From positions 1 to 64,000 of the forward strand of contig NZ_QVLR01000024.1 in assembly GCF_014822185.1 (NCBI RefSeq): 64,000 nt of DNA, written 5' to 3'. The translations under genes were made by a program, and so were the position numbers. This DNA is from Azoarcus sp. Aa7. Its GTDB lineage: Bacteria > Pseudomonadota > Gammaproteobacteria > Burkholderiales > Rhodocyclaceae. Shown here in pieces: positions 30,408-39,524 of the stretch (the first letter of the stretch is position 1; each line of letters starts with the position of its first letter). The notes under the pieces are model-generated. The model ran no database searches, was not told the DNA's origin, and was given only the letters and a program-made list of their open reading frames with translations.

Positions 30408-31619
30408 ATGTCGTCCGCTCCCGGCATAGAAGAAGCCCGCACCTACATGCACCGGTTGCTCAACGCGATGCACCAGATGGACGGGTCCGACCTGTTCATC
30501 TCGGTGGATTTCCCGCCGACCGTGAAGGCGCACGGCACGATGAAGGCGCTCAGCCAACAGCGGCTGACGCCCGACATCACGCGTTCGCTCGCGCTGAGCC
30601 TGATGAACGACCGCCAGCGCGGAGAGTTCGAGGCCGAAATGGAGTGCAATTTCGCGATCTCCATCCCCGGAATGTGCCGTTTCCGTGTGAACGTCTTCGT
30701 CCAGCAGCAGCACGTCGGCATGGTCATTCGCACCATCGCATCGGAGATTCCCTCGCTCGCCAAGCTCGGCCTGCCGGAAGTGCTCAAGGAAATCATCCTG
30801 ACCAAGCGCGGCCTCGTGCTGGTTGTGGGCGGCACGGGTTCGGGCAAGTCGACGACGCTCGCGGCAATGATCGATCATCGCAACAGCTCCGGGCCGGGGC
30901 ACATCATCACCGTCGAGGATCCGGTCGAATACGTCCATCGCAACAAGCAGTGTCTCGTCACGCACCGCGAGGTCGGCGTCGATACGCATTCGTGGGAGCA
31001 TGCGCTGAAGAACACGCTGCGCCAGGCGCCCGACGTGATCCTGATCGGCGAGATCCGCGACCGCGAGACGATGGAACACGCGATCGCCTTCGCCGAGACC
31101 GGCCACCTGTGCCTGGGTACGCTGCATGCGAACAACGCGAACCAGACGATCGACCGGATCGTGAACTTCTTCCCCGAGGAACGGCGCAACCAGCTGCTCA
31201 TGGATCTGTCGTCGAACCTGCGCGCGATCGTTTCGCAGCGCCTGATCCGCACCGAGGACGGCAAGGGGCGCAAGGCGGCGATCGAGATCCTGCTCAACAC
31301 GCCAACGATCGCGGAAATGATCTTCAAGGGACAGTTCCAGTCCATCAAGGAGATCATGGCGAAGTCGCGCGAACTCGGCATGTGCACCTTCGACCAGGCG
31401 TTGTTCGCCCTCTACGACGCCGGCTTCGTCAGCTACGAGGAGGCCATCCGCAACGCCGACTCGACCAACGAGCTGCGCCTGCAGATCAAGCTGAAGGCCG
31501 AGCGCGGCCAGCCGAAGACCTCTGCGGCCGCGGAGCTGAGCCTGTCGATCGAGGAGGAGAAGGGCGAGGAAGAGGAGGTCGAGGGCGCCGCGGGTCCGGG
31601 GGCCAAGGTGGGCGGCTGA
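30408..31619 (+). CDS. pilU: Type IV pilus retraction ATPase PilU
   Basis: This 403-aa PilT/PilU-family hexameric ATPase powers pilus retraction at the inner-membrane face. Walker A is GGTGSGKSTT (141-150). The Asp box (HIITVEDPVEYVH), Walker B (DVILIGEIRD) and His box (GHLCLGTLHANNANQTIDRI) are intact. The opening segment (MHQMDGSDLFISVDFPPTVKAHG cut to its key residues GSDLF and PP) and the acidic C-terminal tail fit PilU better than PilT. No pilT is adjacent, although the two are often paired. Confidence 0.93.
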   Translation: MSSAPGIEEARTYMHRLLNAMHQMDGSDLFISVDFPPTVKAHGTMKALSQQRLTPDITRSLALSLMNDRQRGEFEAEMECNFAISIPGMCRFRVNVFVQQQHVGMVIRTIASEIPSLAKLGLPEVLKEIILTKRGLVLVVGGTGSGKSTTLAAMIDHRNSSGPGHIITVEDPVEYVHRNKQCLVTHREVGVDTHSWEHALKNTLRQAPDVILIGEIRDRETMEHAIAFAETGHLCLGTLHANNANQTIDRIVNFFPEERRNQLLMDLSSNLRAIVSQRLIRTEDGKGRKAAIEILLNTPTIAEMIFKGQFQSIKEIMAKSRELGMCTFDQALFALYDAGFVSYEEAIRNADSTNELRLQIKLKAERGQPKTSAAAELSLSIEEEKGEEEEVEGAAGPGAKVGG

Positions 31620-31678
31620 GTGGCGAAATCGTTGCCGCACGGAACCCGATCGCGCCGGCAGCTTGGTCCATAAAGCAA

Positions 31679-31711
31679 AAAGCCCCGCAGATCGCTCTGC
31701 GGGGCTTTTTG
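31679..31711. terminator. Bidirectional terminator between pilU and phasin gene
   Basis: A perfect 11-bp stem (AGCCCCGCAGA with its complement) and a TCGC loop are flanked by A-run and T-run, so it can act on both strands. It lies between the converging pilU and phasin genes. Confidence 0.9.
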
Positions 31712-31760
31712 TCGCCGCGCCGTCCCGGAGGGATGGCGCGTCTATCCGGTCAGGCGGCGA

Positions 31761-32321
31761 TCAGGCAGCCTTCTTCGACGCGGTCTTGGCGGTGGCGCTC
31801 ACAGCCTTGACGGTAGCGTTGGTCGCGGCAGCGACGTTCGCTTCGGCGATCTCGGCGACCTGCTTGGCAGCCTTGCTGACGCTGTCGTAGGCGCTGTTGG
31901 CGGCGGCGATGGCCGACTTGACGGCGGCAACGGCGACGTCCGAACCGGCCGGAGCCGACTTGGCAGCCTTGTCGAGGGCAGCGGCCAGGCTCTTGTTCAG
32001 CTCGGCGATCTGGACTTCGACCAGCTTCGAGACTTCTTCCTGACCCTGCGAAGCGATTTCATAGACGCTGCGGTTGTAGGCCACGGCCTTCTCGACCAGC
32101 GGCTGAACCAGCGCGGCCTGCAGACCCAGGAATTCCTGAGCGTCCTTCGCGCCGAGCAGGGCCTTGGAGTTGGCCAGGCCGTCTTCGAGGATCGAACGGG
32201 CGGTGTTCAGGTTCAGGGCGGCGAAACGCTCGGCGCTGGCGAAGGCGTTGTTGGCCAGGGTCAGCAGGGTTTCGACGTTGGCTTTGTTGGTGGCGGCGAA
32301 CTGCTCGGGAGTTGCAAACAT
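31761..32321 (-). CDS. phaP: Phasin, polyhydroxyalkanoate granule surface protein
   Basis: This 186-aa, Ala- and Lys-rich, fully helical protein matches the phasin_2 family: FATPEQFAATNKANVETLLTLAN at the N-terminus, cut here to the diagnostic EQ and N..N..T residues, and an Ala/Lys-rich C-terminal tail. Phasins coat PHA granules. I chose ATG 32321 because AGGAG at 32328-32332 is 6 nt away, whereas for ATG 32327 the spacing would be zero. Three palindromes upstream suggest repression by a PhaR-type regulator. Confidence 0.94.
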   Translation of the reverse strand: MFATPEQFAATNKANVETLLTLANNAFASAERFAALNLNTARSILEDGLANSKALLGAKDAQEFLGLQAALVQPLVEKAVAYNRSVYEIASQGQEEVSKLVEVQIAELNKSLAAALDKAAKSAPAGSDVAVAAVKSAIAAANSAYDSVSKAAKQVAEIAEANVAAATNATVKAVSATAKTASKKAA

Positions 32322-32657
32322 TTTCATCTCCTGATGAAGGTTACGTTTGGATTCGGTTTGCGTCGCAACGGCCGGAGTGCTTGGTGCGTCGCAGCATGAG
32401 TTCGATTATAGGTCCGCGCAACTGCGTGTCAAGCTATTTTGTGCGGCGCACAAAAAAATTATTACAAATCGTGCGGATGCCCCGGGCTGTTCTATGTGGC
32501 TGTTTTTACTTTGTTTCATTATGAAACAAATGCCGGGCGGCAAACTTCGGCTTTGTGCCATTGGCATCAATGCCGCTACGCAGCATGCGCCGCGAAGATT
32601 ACATGAAAATTACGGAGGGAGGGGCGCCGCCGCAGGATTGCGGCGGCGCAAAAAGCA
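32322..32657. other. Intergenic region upstream of phasin gene
   Basis: This 336-bp stretch separates the phasin start from the end of the enoyl-CoA hydratase gene. It contains the phasin ribosome site, three TGCGNCGCA palindromes, an A/T-rich segment (32451-32530) and a hairpin with an 11-bp stem (32624-32649) just beyond the hydratase stop. No protein gene is supported. Confidence 0.6.
32358..32455. promoter_or_regulatory. Three TGCGNCGCA palindromes, candidate PhaR operators
   Basis: TGCGTCGCA occurs at 32359-32367 and 32385-32393, and TGCGGCGCA at 32442-32450. The first extends to TTGCGTCGCAA and the last to TTTTGTGC-N3-GCACAAAA (32437-32455). All lie within 135 bp upstream of the phasin start. 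PhaR-type repressors control phasin genes in betaproteobacteria; assigning these sites to PhaR is inference. Confidence 0.5.
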
Positions 32658-33434
32658 TCAGCGATGCTTGAAGACGGGCTTGCGCTTCTCGACGAAGGCG
32701 GCCATGCCTTCCTTCTGGTCTTCCAGGCCGAAGGCCGAATGGAAGGTGCGGCGTTCGAACAGCAGGCCTTCGCTGAGGCTGCTTTCGAACGCGCGGTTGA
32801 CCGATTCCTTGATCATCATGACGACCGGCAGCGAGAAGCCGGCGATGACCGTGGCGGCCTCGATCGCCTCATCGACGAGGCGGTCGGCCGGAACAATGCG
32901 GGCAACCAGGCCGGCACGTTCGGCCTCGGCGGCGTCCATCATGCGGGAGGTGAGGCACATGTCCATCGCCTTCGCCTTGCCGATCGCGCGCGGCAGGCGC
33001 TGGGTGCCGCCGGCGCCGGGCAGGACGCCCAGCTTGACCTCGGGCTGGCCGAATTTCGCGGTGTCGGCGGCGAAGATCATGTCGCACATCATCGCCAGTT
33101 CGCATCCGCCGCCCAGCGCGAAGCCGCCGACCGCCGCGATGATCGGCTTGCGGCAGCTCTTCAGGCGTTCCCAGTTGCGCGTGATGTAGTCGCCCTTGTA
33201 GGCGTCCATGTGCGAGTAGTTCGCCATCGCGCCGATGTCCGCGCCTGCGGCGAACGCCTTTTCCGAGCCGGTGATGACGATCGCGCCGATGTCCTCGTCC
33301 TTCTCGAAGCCGTCGAGCGCGTAGCCGACTTCATCGATCAGCTGGTCGTTGAGGGCGTTCATGGCCTTCGGACGATTGAGCGTGATCAGTCCGACCCGTC
33401 CGCGCGTTTCGACGATGATGTTGCTGTACTCCAT
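32658..33434 (-). CDS. Enoyl-CoA hydratase/crotonase-family protein
   Basis: This 258-aa protein is a standard short-chain enoyl-CoA hydratase. The oxyanion-hole region is KAFAAGADI and ALGGGCELA. Both catalytic glutamates are present (E112 in GGCELA and E132 in GQPEVKLG). It probably hydrates trans-2-enoyl-CoA in fatty acid or aromatic degradation. Being next to a phasin gene, it could also feed PHA precursors, but it is not an R-specific PhaJ. The substrate cannot be read from sequence. The lptA gene lies 29 bp upstream in the same direction. Confidence 0.92.
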   Translation of the reverse strand: MEYSNIIVETRGRVGLITLNRPKAMNALNDQLIDEVGYALDGFEKDEDIGAIVITGSEKAFAAGADIGAMANYSHMDAYKGDYITRNWERLKSCRKPIIAAVGGFALGGGCELAMMCDMIFAADTAKFGQPEVKLGVLPGAGGTQRLPRAIGKAKAMDMCLTSRMMDAAEAERAGLVARIVPADRLVDEAIEAATVIAGFSLPVVMMIKESVNRAFESSLSEGLLFERRTFHSAFGLEDQKEGMAAFVEKRKPVFKHR

Positions 33435-33463
33435 GCAGTCTCCTCCGTAGCAGGGTGAAGCGG

Positions 33464-34012
33464 TCAGTTGGTCTTCTCGGTGCCGGAATTCTTGGGCTGG
33501 ATCACCGCGCGCACGCGCCCGTCGCCGGCAGCGCGCGTCTCGGTCTTGCCGGGCTGGTTGGTGACCAGATAGTTCTCGCTCAGCGAGTCGTACTCGATGT
33601 AGTGGCCGCGCACTTCGTCGGCGCCGGACTTCACATGGGCCTGGTTGAACAGGCGGGCCCGTTCGGCGCGGCTGTCGTATTCAATGCGCTCGGCCTCGCC
33701 TTCGACGTACTCGCTGCTGCCTTCGCGCTTCTGGCGGAAGGTCGCGAGCCGCTTCTCGCTGCCGGTCGCGACGCCGGACTGGAAGCCGTCGGGCCCCTGG
33801 GTCACGACCAGCTTTGCGCCCTTGATCACGAGGGTGCCCTGGGTCAGGACGACATCGCCTTCGAAGACGTGGACCTTGTTGCGGTCGTCGACGGTGACGC
33901 GGTTGGCCTCGATGTTGACGGGCTGGTCGCGGTCGGCGCGTTCGGCGAGCGCGGGTTGCGACAACAGGCCGAGAGCGAGCGCGAGCGCGGCGGGAAGGGA
34001 AGTGCGCATCAT
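33464..34012 (-). CDS. lptA: LPS transport periplasmic protein LptA
   Basis: This 182-aa protein has a signal peptide (about 1-23, ending QPALA) and a beta-jellyroll OstA-like domain ([28 protein letters not shown], cut to key residues N, V, G and TQG). It bridges the periplasm for lipopolysaccharide export. Its ATG overlaps the lptC stop by 4 bp. The usual next gene lptB is absent; an enoyl-CoA hydratase follows instead. Confidence 0.93.
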   Translation of the reverse strand: MMRTSLPAALALALGLLSQPALAERADRDQPVNIEANRVTVDDRNKVHVFEGDVVLTQGTLVIKGAKLVVTQGPDGFQSGVATGSEKRLATFRQKREGSSEYVEGEAERIEYDSRAERARLFNQAHVKSGADEVRGHYIEYDSLSENYLVTNQPGKTETRAAGDGRVRAVIQPKNSGTEKTN

Positions 34013-34590
34013 GGTGAGTTCCGGTTGGTGCGCGGGATATGCACGCGCGCGTTGCCGATGAGTTCCAGGGTGCCGAAGAGGTTGTCGGACTTCATCCCGT
34101 TCGCGTGCGCCGTGCTGGCGCCCTGGGTGATTGCGACCGGGTCGGACGTCGCGGCACGTTCCTCGTCGGGCCAGATCGTGAGCGACGCGGACGCGAGAGT
34201 CATTTCGGGGCTGCCTTCGGCCGCATCGCGCAGCGCGCGCACGTCGCCGGCCAGGCGCACTTCGTCGCCCTGGCGGAGCACTTCGCCCTGTTCCGAGCTG
34301 AGGTGCAGTCGGCGCCCGTCGACCTCGTAGCGCAGGCGGGGGCGCTCGAGCGCCGTGGCATCCGTTCGCGGGTGGTGCGTGATCTTGTCAGCCAGCAGTT
34401 CGTAGTGCTGGCGACCGTCATGGTCGAAGGCGATCAGGCGTGTGCGCTCTGCGACGAAATCCGGCTCCTGGCGCGTCTGCGCCGGCGGGCGGGCCTCGTC
34501 GTCGGTGGTGACCCGCTCCAGCCAGAGCGACGCGCCGGCAACGATGATCAGGCCGGCGAGGGGATAGAGTTGCTGGATGGACGGTTTCAC
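34009..34590 (-). CDS. lptC: LPS export protein LptC
   Basis: This 193-aa protein has one N-terminal membrane anchor (about 8-25) and a periplasmic jellyroll domain of the LptC family. It takes lipopolysaccharide from LptB2FG and passes it to LptA. It overlaps lptA by 4 bp and lies 55 bp after kdsD. The kdsC gene usually found between kdsD and lptC is missing. Confidence 0.9.
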   Translation of the reverse strand: MKPSIQQLYPLAGLIIVAGASLWLERVTTDDEARPPAQTRQEPDFVAERTRLIAFDHDGRQHYELLADKITHHPRTDATALERPRLRYEVDGRRLHLSSEQGEVLRQGDEVRLAGDVRALRDAAEGSPEMTLASASLTIWPDEERAATSDPVAITQGASTAHANGMKSDNLFGTLELIGNARVHIPRTNRNSP

Positions 34591-34645
34591 GGCCGGGCGT
34601 CAGACGGTGCAGGTCGTGCGCACGCAGGCGGGCAGGGGGCGCGCA

Positions 34646-35641
34646 TCAGATCACCTTCGCCAGCATCAGGTCATGGGTCGTCAACGCCCCGGCGAGAGTG
34701 CCGTGACGATCCACCACCAGGAGTTGATTGATGCGTTGCCGTTCCATCACCTCCGCGGCAGCCGCCGCGAGCGCGTCCGGGTCGATGCTGCGCGGGTTGC
34801 GCGTCATCACCTCGGCGATCGTGGCGCTGCGCGCGTCGCAGCCGCGTTCCAGCGCCCGGCGCAGGTCGCCGTCGGTGAAGATGCCGATCGGGCGGCCATC
34901 GGCGCCGACCACCGCGGTCATGCCCATGCCGCCGCGCGACATCTCGATCAGTGCAGCCATCATCGAGGCGTCTTCGGATACCTGCGGCACGCCCTCGCTC
35001 GGGCGCATCACGTCGCCGACGTGCGTCAGCAGGCGGCGGCCCAGGCTGCCGCCCGGATGCGAGCGCGCGAAATCGTCCGCGCCGAAGCCGCGCGCGTCGA
35101 GCAGCGCCACCGCAAGGGCGTCGCCGAGCGCGAGCGCGGCGGTCGTGCTCGCCGTCGGGGCGAGGTTCAGCGGGCAGGCCTCCTCGGCCACGGCGGCATC
35201 CAGATGCACGTCGGCCTCGCGCGCGAGCGGCGATTCCGGCTTGCCGGTGATCGAGATGAGCTTGGCGCCCTGGCGCTTGACCAGCGGCACGATGGTGAGC
35301 ACTTCCTCGCTCGCGCCCGAATTCGACAACGCGATCACGATGTCTTCGGGCGTGATCATCCCGAGGTCGCCGTGGGCGGCTTCCGCCGCATGCACGAAAT
35401 AGGCCGGGGTGCCGGTGCTGGCCAGGGTGGCCGCGAGCTTGCGTCCGATGTGGCCCGACTTGCCGATGCCGGTGACGATGACGCGCCCGCTGCGCTGCAG
35501 GATCAGGTCCACCGCCTGTTCGAATTCTGTGCCGAGACGGTCCGCAAGGGCGACGACGGCATCGGCCTCGATGCGCAGCACGCGCCGCGCGAGGGAGATG
35601 GCGCCGGCTTCGCGCGCGGATCTGGGCTGGGCTGGGTTCAT
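34646..35641 (-). CDS. kdsD: Arabinose-5-phosphate isomerase KdsD
   Basis: This 331-aa protein has an N-terminal sugar isomerase (SIS) domain (about 45-180, with GRVIVTGIGKSGHIGRKLAA as the phosphosugar loop) and two C-terminal CBS domains (about 210-325). It makes D-arabinose 5-phosphate for Kdo synthesis. It begins MNPAQPRSAREAG at ATG 35641 and is divergent from the cation antiporter gene across 142 bp. Confidence 0.95.
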   Translation of the reverse strand: MNPAQPRSAREAGAISLARRVLRIEADAVVALADRLGTEFEQAVDLILQRSGRVIVTGIGKSGHIGRKLAATLASTGTPAYFVHAAEAAHGDLGMITPEDIVIALSNSGASEEVLTIVPLVKRQGAKLISITGKPESPLAREADVHLDAAVAEEACPLNLAPTASTTAALALGDALAVALLDARGFGADDFARSHPGGSLGRRLLTHVGDVMRPSEGVPQVSEDASMMAALIEMSRGGMGMTAVVGADGRPIGIFTDGDLRRALERGCDARSATIAEVMTRNPRSIDPDALAAAAAEVMERQRINQLLVVDRHGTLAGALTTHDLMLAKVI

Positions 35642-35783
35642 GACGTTCGGAGCGGTTACACTTTTCTTTTATAGATGGCGCTGCGCGACATGAGTCGTCG
35701 ATAATCGGACGACGCTGCAGCGCACCAAGACGGACGAGTATACCCGAACCGTCCGCCGAACCCGATGCACAACGCGGAGCCCC

Positions 35784-37754
35784 ATGCCCAATACCCTGGA
35801 GTTGGTTCTCCTCCTGCTGGCCGCGGCGGTCGTCACGGTTGCGATCTTTCGCAGCCTCAACCTGCCGCCCGTGCTCGGTTACCTGCTCGTCGGCGCGGCG
35901 GTGGGGCCGCACGCGCTGAAGCTGGTGCCGGCCTCGGACGGTGCGAGCCATCTCGCCGAGTTCGGCGTCGTGTTCCTGATGTTCTCGATCGGACTCGAAT
36001 TTTCGCTGCCGCGCCTGCTGGCGATGAAACGGACGGTGTTCGGGCTCGGTTCTGCCCAGGTGCTCGGATGTATCGCGCTGGTGATGTCGGTGGGGTACCT
36101 CTTCGGTCTCGGCTGGGGGGCGGGTCTCGCCCTGGGCAGCACGCTGGCGATGTCGTCGACCGCGATCCTGTCCAAGCTTCTTTCCGACCGGATGGAACTC
36201 GACAGCAAGCATGGACGCGAGACCATGGGTGTGCTGCTGTTCCAGGACATCGCCGTCGTGCCCCTGCTGATCCTGATCCCGGCGCTGTCGCAGCCGGCCG
36301 AGGCGCTGGCGGAAACGCTGGGGATCGCGGCGCTGAAGGCCGTCGTTCTGCTGGTCCTGGTGCTCGGTTTCGGTCAGCGGCTGATGCGCGTCTGGTTCAC
36401 CATCGTCGCACGGCGCCGCTCGGGCGAACTTTTCATGCTCAATGTGCTGCTGATCACGCTGGGGCTGGCGTGGCTCTCGCAACTGGTCGGCCTGTCGCTG
36501 GCTCTTGGCGCTTTTCTCGCCGGCATGCTGATTTCCGAGACCGAGTTCCGCTACCAGGTCGAGGAGGACATCAAGCCTTTCCGCGACGTGTTGCTGGGGC
36601 TGTTCTTTGTCACGGTCGGGATGTTCCTCGACGTCCATGTGATCGCGAGCCACCTGTTCGCGGTGCTGGGCATGGTCGCGGCGCTGCTGGTCGTGAAGTG
36701 CGCGATCGTGTTCGCCGCCTCGCGCGCCTTCGGCTCCTCCGCCGGGACGGCGCTGCGTACCGGCTTGTGGTTGTGCGCGGGCGGCGAGTTCGGCTTCGTG
36801 CTGGTGTCGCAGATCGACGGCCTCGGCCTGATGCCGCCCGCGCTGCTGCAGACCACGGTCGCCGCGTTGGTCGTGTCGATGCTGCTTGCGCCGCTGGTGG
36901 TGCAGGCGAGCGACCGGATCGTGCTGCGCTTCGTGGCGTCCGAATGGCTGCTGCGCTCGATGGAGCTGACCCGCGTCGCGGCGCAGTCGATGAACACCAG
37001 CAAGCACATCATCATCTGCGGCTACGGGCGCAGCGGGCAGTACATGGCGCGCTTCCTCGAGCAGGAGGATGTCAGCTACGTCGCGCTGGATCTCGACCCC
37101 GAGCGCGTGCGCGAGGCTGCGGCGGCCGGCGACACGGTGGTCTACGGCGACGCGTCGCGCCACGAGACGCTGATGGCTGCCGGCATCATGCGCGCGAGCG
37201 CGCTGGTGATCTCCTTCGGCGAGGTCGAGGCGGCGCTGCGCGTGCTGCATCGCGCGCTCGCGCTGCGGCCGGACCTGCCCGTCGTCACGCGGGCCGCCGA
37301 CGAGAAGGACATGGACCGCCTGTCGCAGGGCGGCGCCGCCGAAGTCGTGCCGGAGGCGTTCGAGGGCAGCATCATGCTCGCGTCGCACGCCCTCGCGCTC
37401 ATCGGCGTGCCGCTCAATCGCGTCGTGCGGCGCATCCGCGACGTGCGCAACCAGCGCTACGCGCTCATGCGCGGCTTCTTCCATGGCACTTCCGACGCGG
37501 CCGATGGTCCGGAGTCGCGCCAGGTGCGGCTGCACCCGGTGACGCTGCCGGCTGGCGCGCACGCGGTCGGTCGCACCCTGGGGGCGATGGCGCTCGACGA
37601 GTTCGGCGTGACCGTGTCGGCCGTGCGCCGACGCAACATCCGCGGCCTCGCGCCGAGTGCGGAAACGCTGATGCAGGCGGGCGATGTCGTCGTCCTGATG
37701 GGCGTGCCCGCCGACCTCGAGCAGGCCGAAGGGCGGCTGCTGCGGGGGAGGTGA
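35784..37754 (+). CDS. CPA2 monovalent cation:proton antiporter (KefB/RosB-like)
   Basis: This 656-aa protein has about 12 membrane segments of the Na/H-exchanger fold (1-390), a TrkA-N Rossmann domain binding NAD or glutathione-type ligands (ICGYGRSGQYMARFLE near 413-428) and a TrkA-C domain (about 570-655). It probably exchanges potassium or another cation for protons. The conserved MFSIGLEFSLPRL and STLAMSSTA stretches support CPA2. Specificity (Kef or Ybal-like) cannot be told. Confidence 0.93.
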   Translation: MPNTLELVLLLLAAAVVTVAIFRSLNLPPVLGYLLVGAAVGPHALKLVPASDGASHLAEFGVVFLMFSIGLEFSLPRLLAMKRTVFGLGSAQVLGCIALVMSVGYLFGLGWGAGLALGSTLAMSSTAILSKLLSDRMELDSKHGRETMGVLLFQDIAVVPLLILIPALSQPAEALAETLGIAALKAVVLLVLVLGFGQRLMRVWFTIVARRRSGELFMLNVLLITLGLAWLSQLVGLSLALGAFLAGMLISETEFRYQVEEDIKPFRDVLLGLFFVTVGMFLDVHVIASHLFAVLGMVAALLVVKCAIVFAASRAFGSSAGTALRTGLWLCAGGEFGFVLVSQIDGLGLMPPALLQTTVAALVVSMLLAPLVVQASDRIVLRFVASEWLLRSMELTRVAAQSMNTSKHIIICGYGRSGQYMARFLEQEDVSYVALDLDPERVREAAAAGDTVVYGDASRHETLMAAGIMRASALVISFGEVEAALRVLHRALALRPDLPVVTRAADEKDMDRLSQGGAAEVVPEAFEGSIMLASHALALIGVPLNRVVRRIRDVRNQRYALMRGFFHGTSDAADGPESRQVRLHPVTLPAGAHAVGRTLGAMALDEFGVTVSAVRRRNIRGLAPSAETLMQAGDVVVLMGVPADLEQAEGRLLRGR

Positions 37755-37914
37755 GTCGTTGCTTCCGCGATGCCGGTGTTCGCCCTCCTCGATGTGTCGT
37801 GGAGCGCAACAGTGTGTTCGTGTATTCGTTCCGCATCGGGACGGTGCTGATCGCTGCCGCTCTTGCGCTGTCTGCTAGACTAACGGGTTTTGAAGATCCC
37901 CGAGGGGCGTCGAC

Positions 37915-38733
37915 TTGGTTTCCGAAACCGACAATCTGCTGGTGAGCCTGAAGGATGTCCGCTTCGCCTATGGCGAGCGCGAGATCCTGCGCGGCGTCAA
38001 CCTGAAGGTGCCGCGGGGCAAGGTCGTTGCGATCATGGGCGGCAGCGGTTGCGGCAAGACCACGCTGTTGCGCCTGATCGGCGGGCAGCTGCGTGCGACG
38101 GCCGGTACCGTCGAAGTCGCCGGCCGCAATGTCTCGTCCCTGAATACCGCCGAGCTCTACGAGATGCGCCGGCGCATGGGCATGCTGTTCCAGTTCGGGG
38201 CGTTATTCACCGACATGTCGGTGTTCGACAACGTCGCTTTCCCCTTGCGCGAACACACCGATCTGCCGTTCGGCCTGATCCGCGACATGGTGCTGATGAA
38301 ACTCAACGCGGTCGGGCTGCGCGGCGCGGCGGACCTCATGCCCGCCGAGCTGTCGGGCGGCATGGCGCGCCGCGTCGCGCTGGCGCGGGCGATCGCGCTC
38401 GATCCGATGCTGATCATGTACGACGAGCCCTTCGCCGGCCTCGACCCGATCTCGCTCGGCGTCATCGGCCAGCTGATCCGCAAGCTCAACGACGCGCTCG
38501 GTGCGACGACGATCATGGTGACTCACGACATCATGGAGTCGCTGCAGATCGTCGATTACATCTATTTCGTCTCCGAAGGCGGCATCGTCGCGGAAGGCAC
38601 GCCCGACGAGCTGCGCGCCTCCAAGGATCCCTGGGTGTACCAGTTCATCCACGCCGAGCCCGACGGCCCCGTGCCTTTCCACTACCCGGCCGAAGCGCTG
38701 GACGAGAGCCTCATCGGCGGGAGTGCCGCATGA
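37915..38733 (+). CDS. mlaF: Phospholipid ABC transporter ATPase MlaF
   Basis: This 272-aa ABC ATPase belongs to the Mla system that keeps outer-membrane lipid asymmetry. Walker A is GGSGCGKTTL, the signature is LSGGMARR, and Walker B is LIMYDEPFAGLD. I place the start at TTG 37915, with GAGGGG 7 bp upstream; a downstream GTG at 37942 would cut into the fold. Its stop overlaps the mlaE start by 4 bp. Confidence 0.94.
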   Translation: MVSETDNLLVSLKDVRFAYGEREILRGVNLKVPRGKVVAIMGGSGCGKTTLLRLIGGQLRATAGTVEVAGRNVSSLNTAELYEMRRRMGMLFQFGALFTDMSVFDNVAFPLREHTDLPFGLIRDMVLMKLNAVGLRGAADLMPAELSGGMARRVALARAIALDPMLIMYDEPFAGLDPISLGVIGQLIRKLNDALGATTIMVTHDIMESLQIVDYIYFVSEGGIVAEGTPDELRASKDPWVYQFIHAEPDGPVPFHYPAEALDESLIGGSAA

Positions 38734-39524
38734 ACGGCCTCCTGAATTTCATCCGCCGCCTCGGCGCGACGGCGGTCGAAGGCGTGTGGCGCATCGGTTT
38801 CGCTGCGCGCTTCTTCGTGCTGCTGCTGCGCCATTCGGGGCAATCGCTGACGCGCATCCACCTGACGGTGCGCGAGATCTACTTCAGCGGCGTGCTCTCG
38901 CTGCTGATCATCATGGTATCGGGCCTGTTTGTCGGCATGGTGCTGGGCCTGCAGGGCTACGAGACACTGCAGCGCTACGGCTCGGGCGACGCGCTCGGCG
39001 TGCTCGTGTCGCTGTCGCTGACGCGCGAGCTCGGTCCGGTCGTCGCCGGTCTCCTCTTCGCCAGCCGCGCCGGCCTCGCCGTGACGGCCGAGATCGGCCT
39101 GATGAAGACCACCGAGCAACTCGACGCGATGGACATGATGGCAGTCAACCCCATCGCCCGCGTCGTCGCGCCGCGTTTCTGGGGCGGCGTGATCTCGATG
39201 CCGCTGCTGGCGGCGCTATTCTCCGCGATGGGCGTTTTGGGCGGCTGGCTGATCGGCGTCGTGTTCATCGGCGTCGATAACGGCGCGTTCTGGTCGCAGA
39301 TGCAGGCGGCCGTGGACTTCCGTTTCGACATCATGAACGGCGTGATCAAGAGCTTCGTCTTCGGCGCCACGGTCGCGCTGATCGCCGTGTTCGAGGGCTA
39401 CGACTGCACGCCGACCGCCGAGGGGCTGTCGCGTGCGATCACCCGCACCGTCGTGACCTCCGCGCTGGCGATCCTGGCGCTCGATTTCGTGCTTACATCT
39501 CTTATGTTCCGAGGGCAGTCATGA
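38730..39524 (+). CDS. mlaE: Phospholipid ABC transporter permease MlaE
   Basis: This 264-aa permease has five to six membrane segments and the MlaE/Ttg2B family core (LTRELGPVVAGLLFASRAG and EQLDAMDMMAVNP). It pairs with MlaF in the inner membrane. ATG 38730 and the mlaD start both show 4-bp overlaps with their neighbours, so the mlaFED genes are translationally coupled. Confidence 0.96.
   Translation: MNGLLNFIRRLGATAVEGVWRIGFAARFFVLLLRHSGQSLTRIHLTVREIYFSGVLSLLIIMVSGLFVGMVLGLQGYETLQRYGSGDALGVLVSLSLTRELGPVVAGLLFASRAGLAVTAEIGLMKTTEQLDAMDMMAVNPIARVVAPRFWGGVISMPLLAALFSAMGVLGGWLIGVVFIGVDNGAFWSQMQAAVDFRFDIMNGVIKSFVFGATVALIAVFEGYDCTPTAEGLSRAITRTVVTSALAILALDFVLTSLMFRGQS

Noticed and set aside
34591-34645. 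Possible kdsC remnant between kdsD and lptC
   Set aside because: The 55 bp translate to no HAD motif in any frame I checked.
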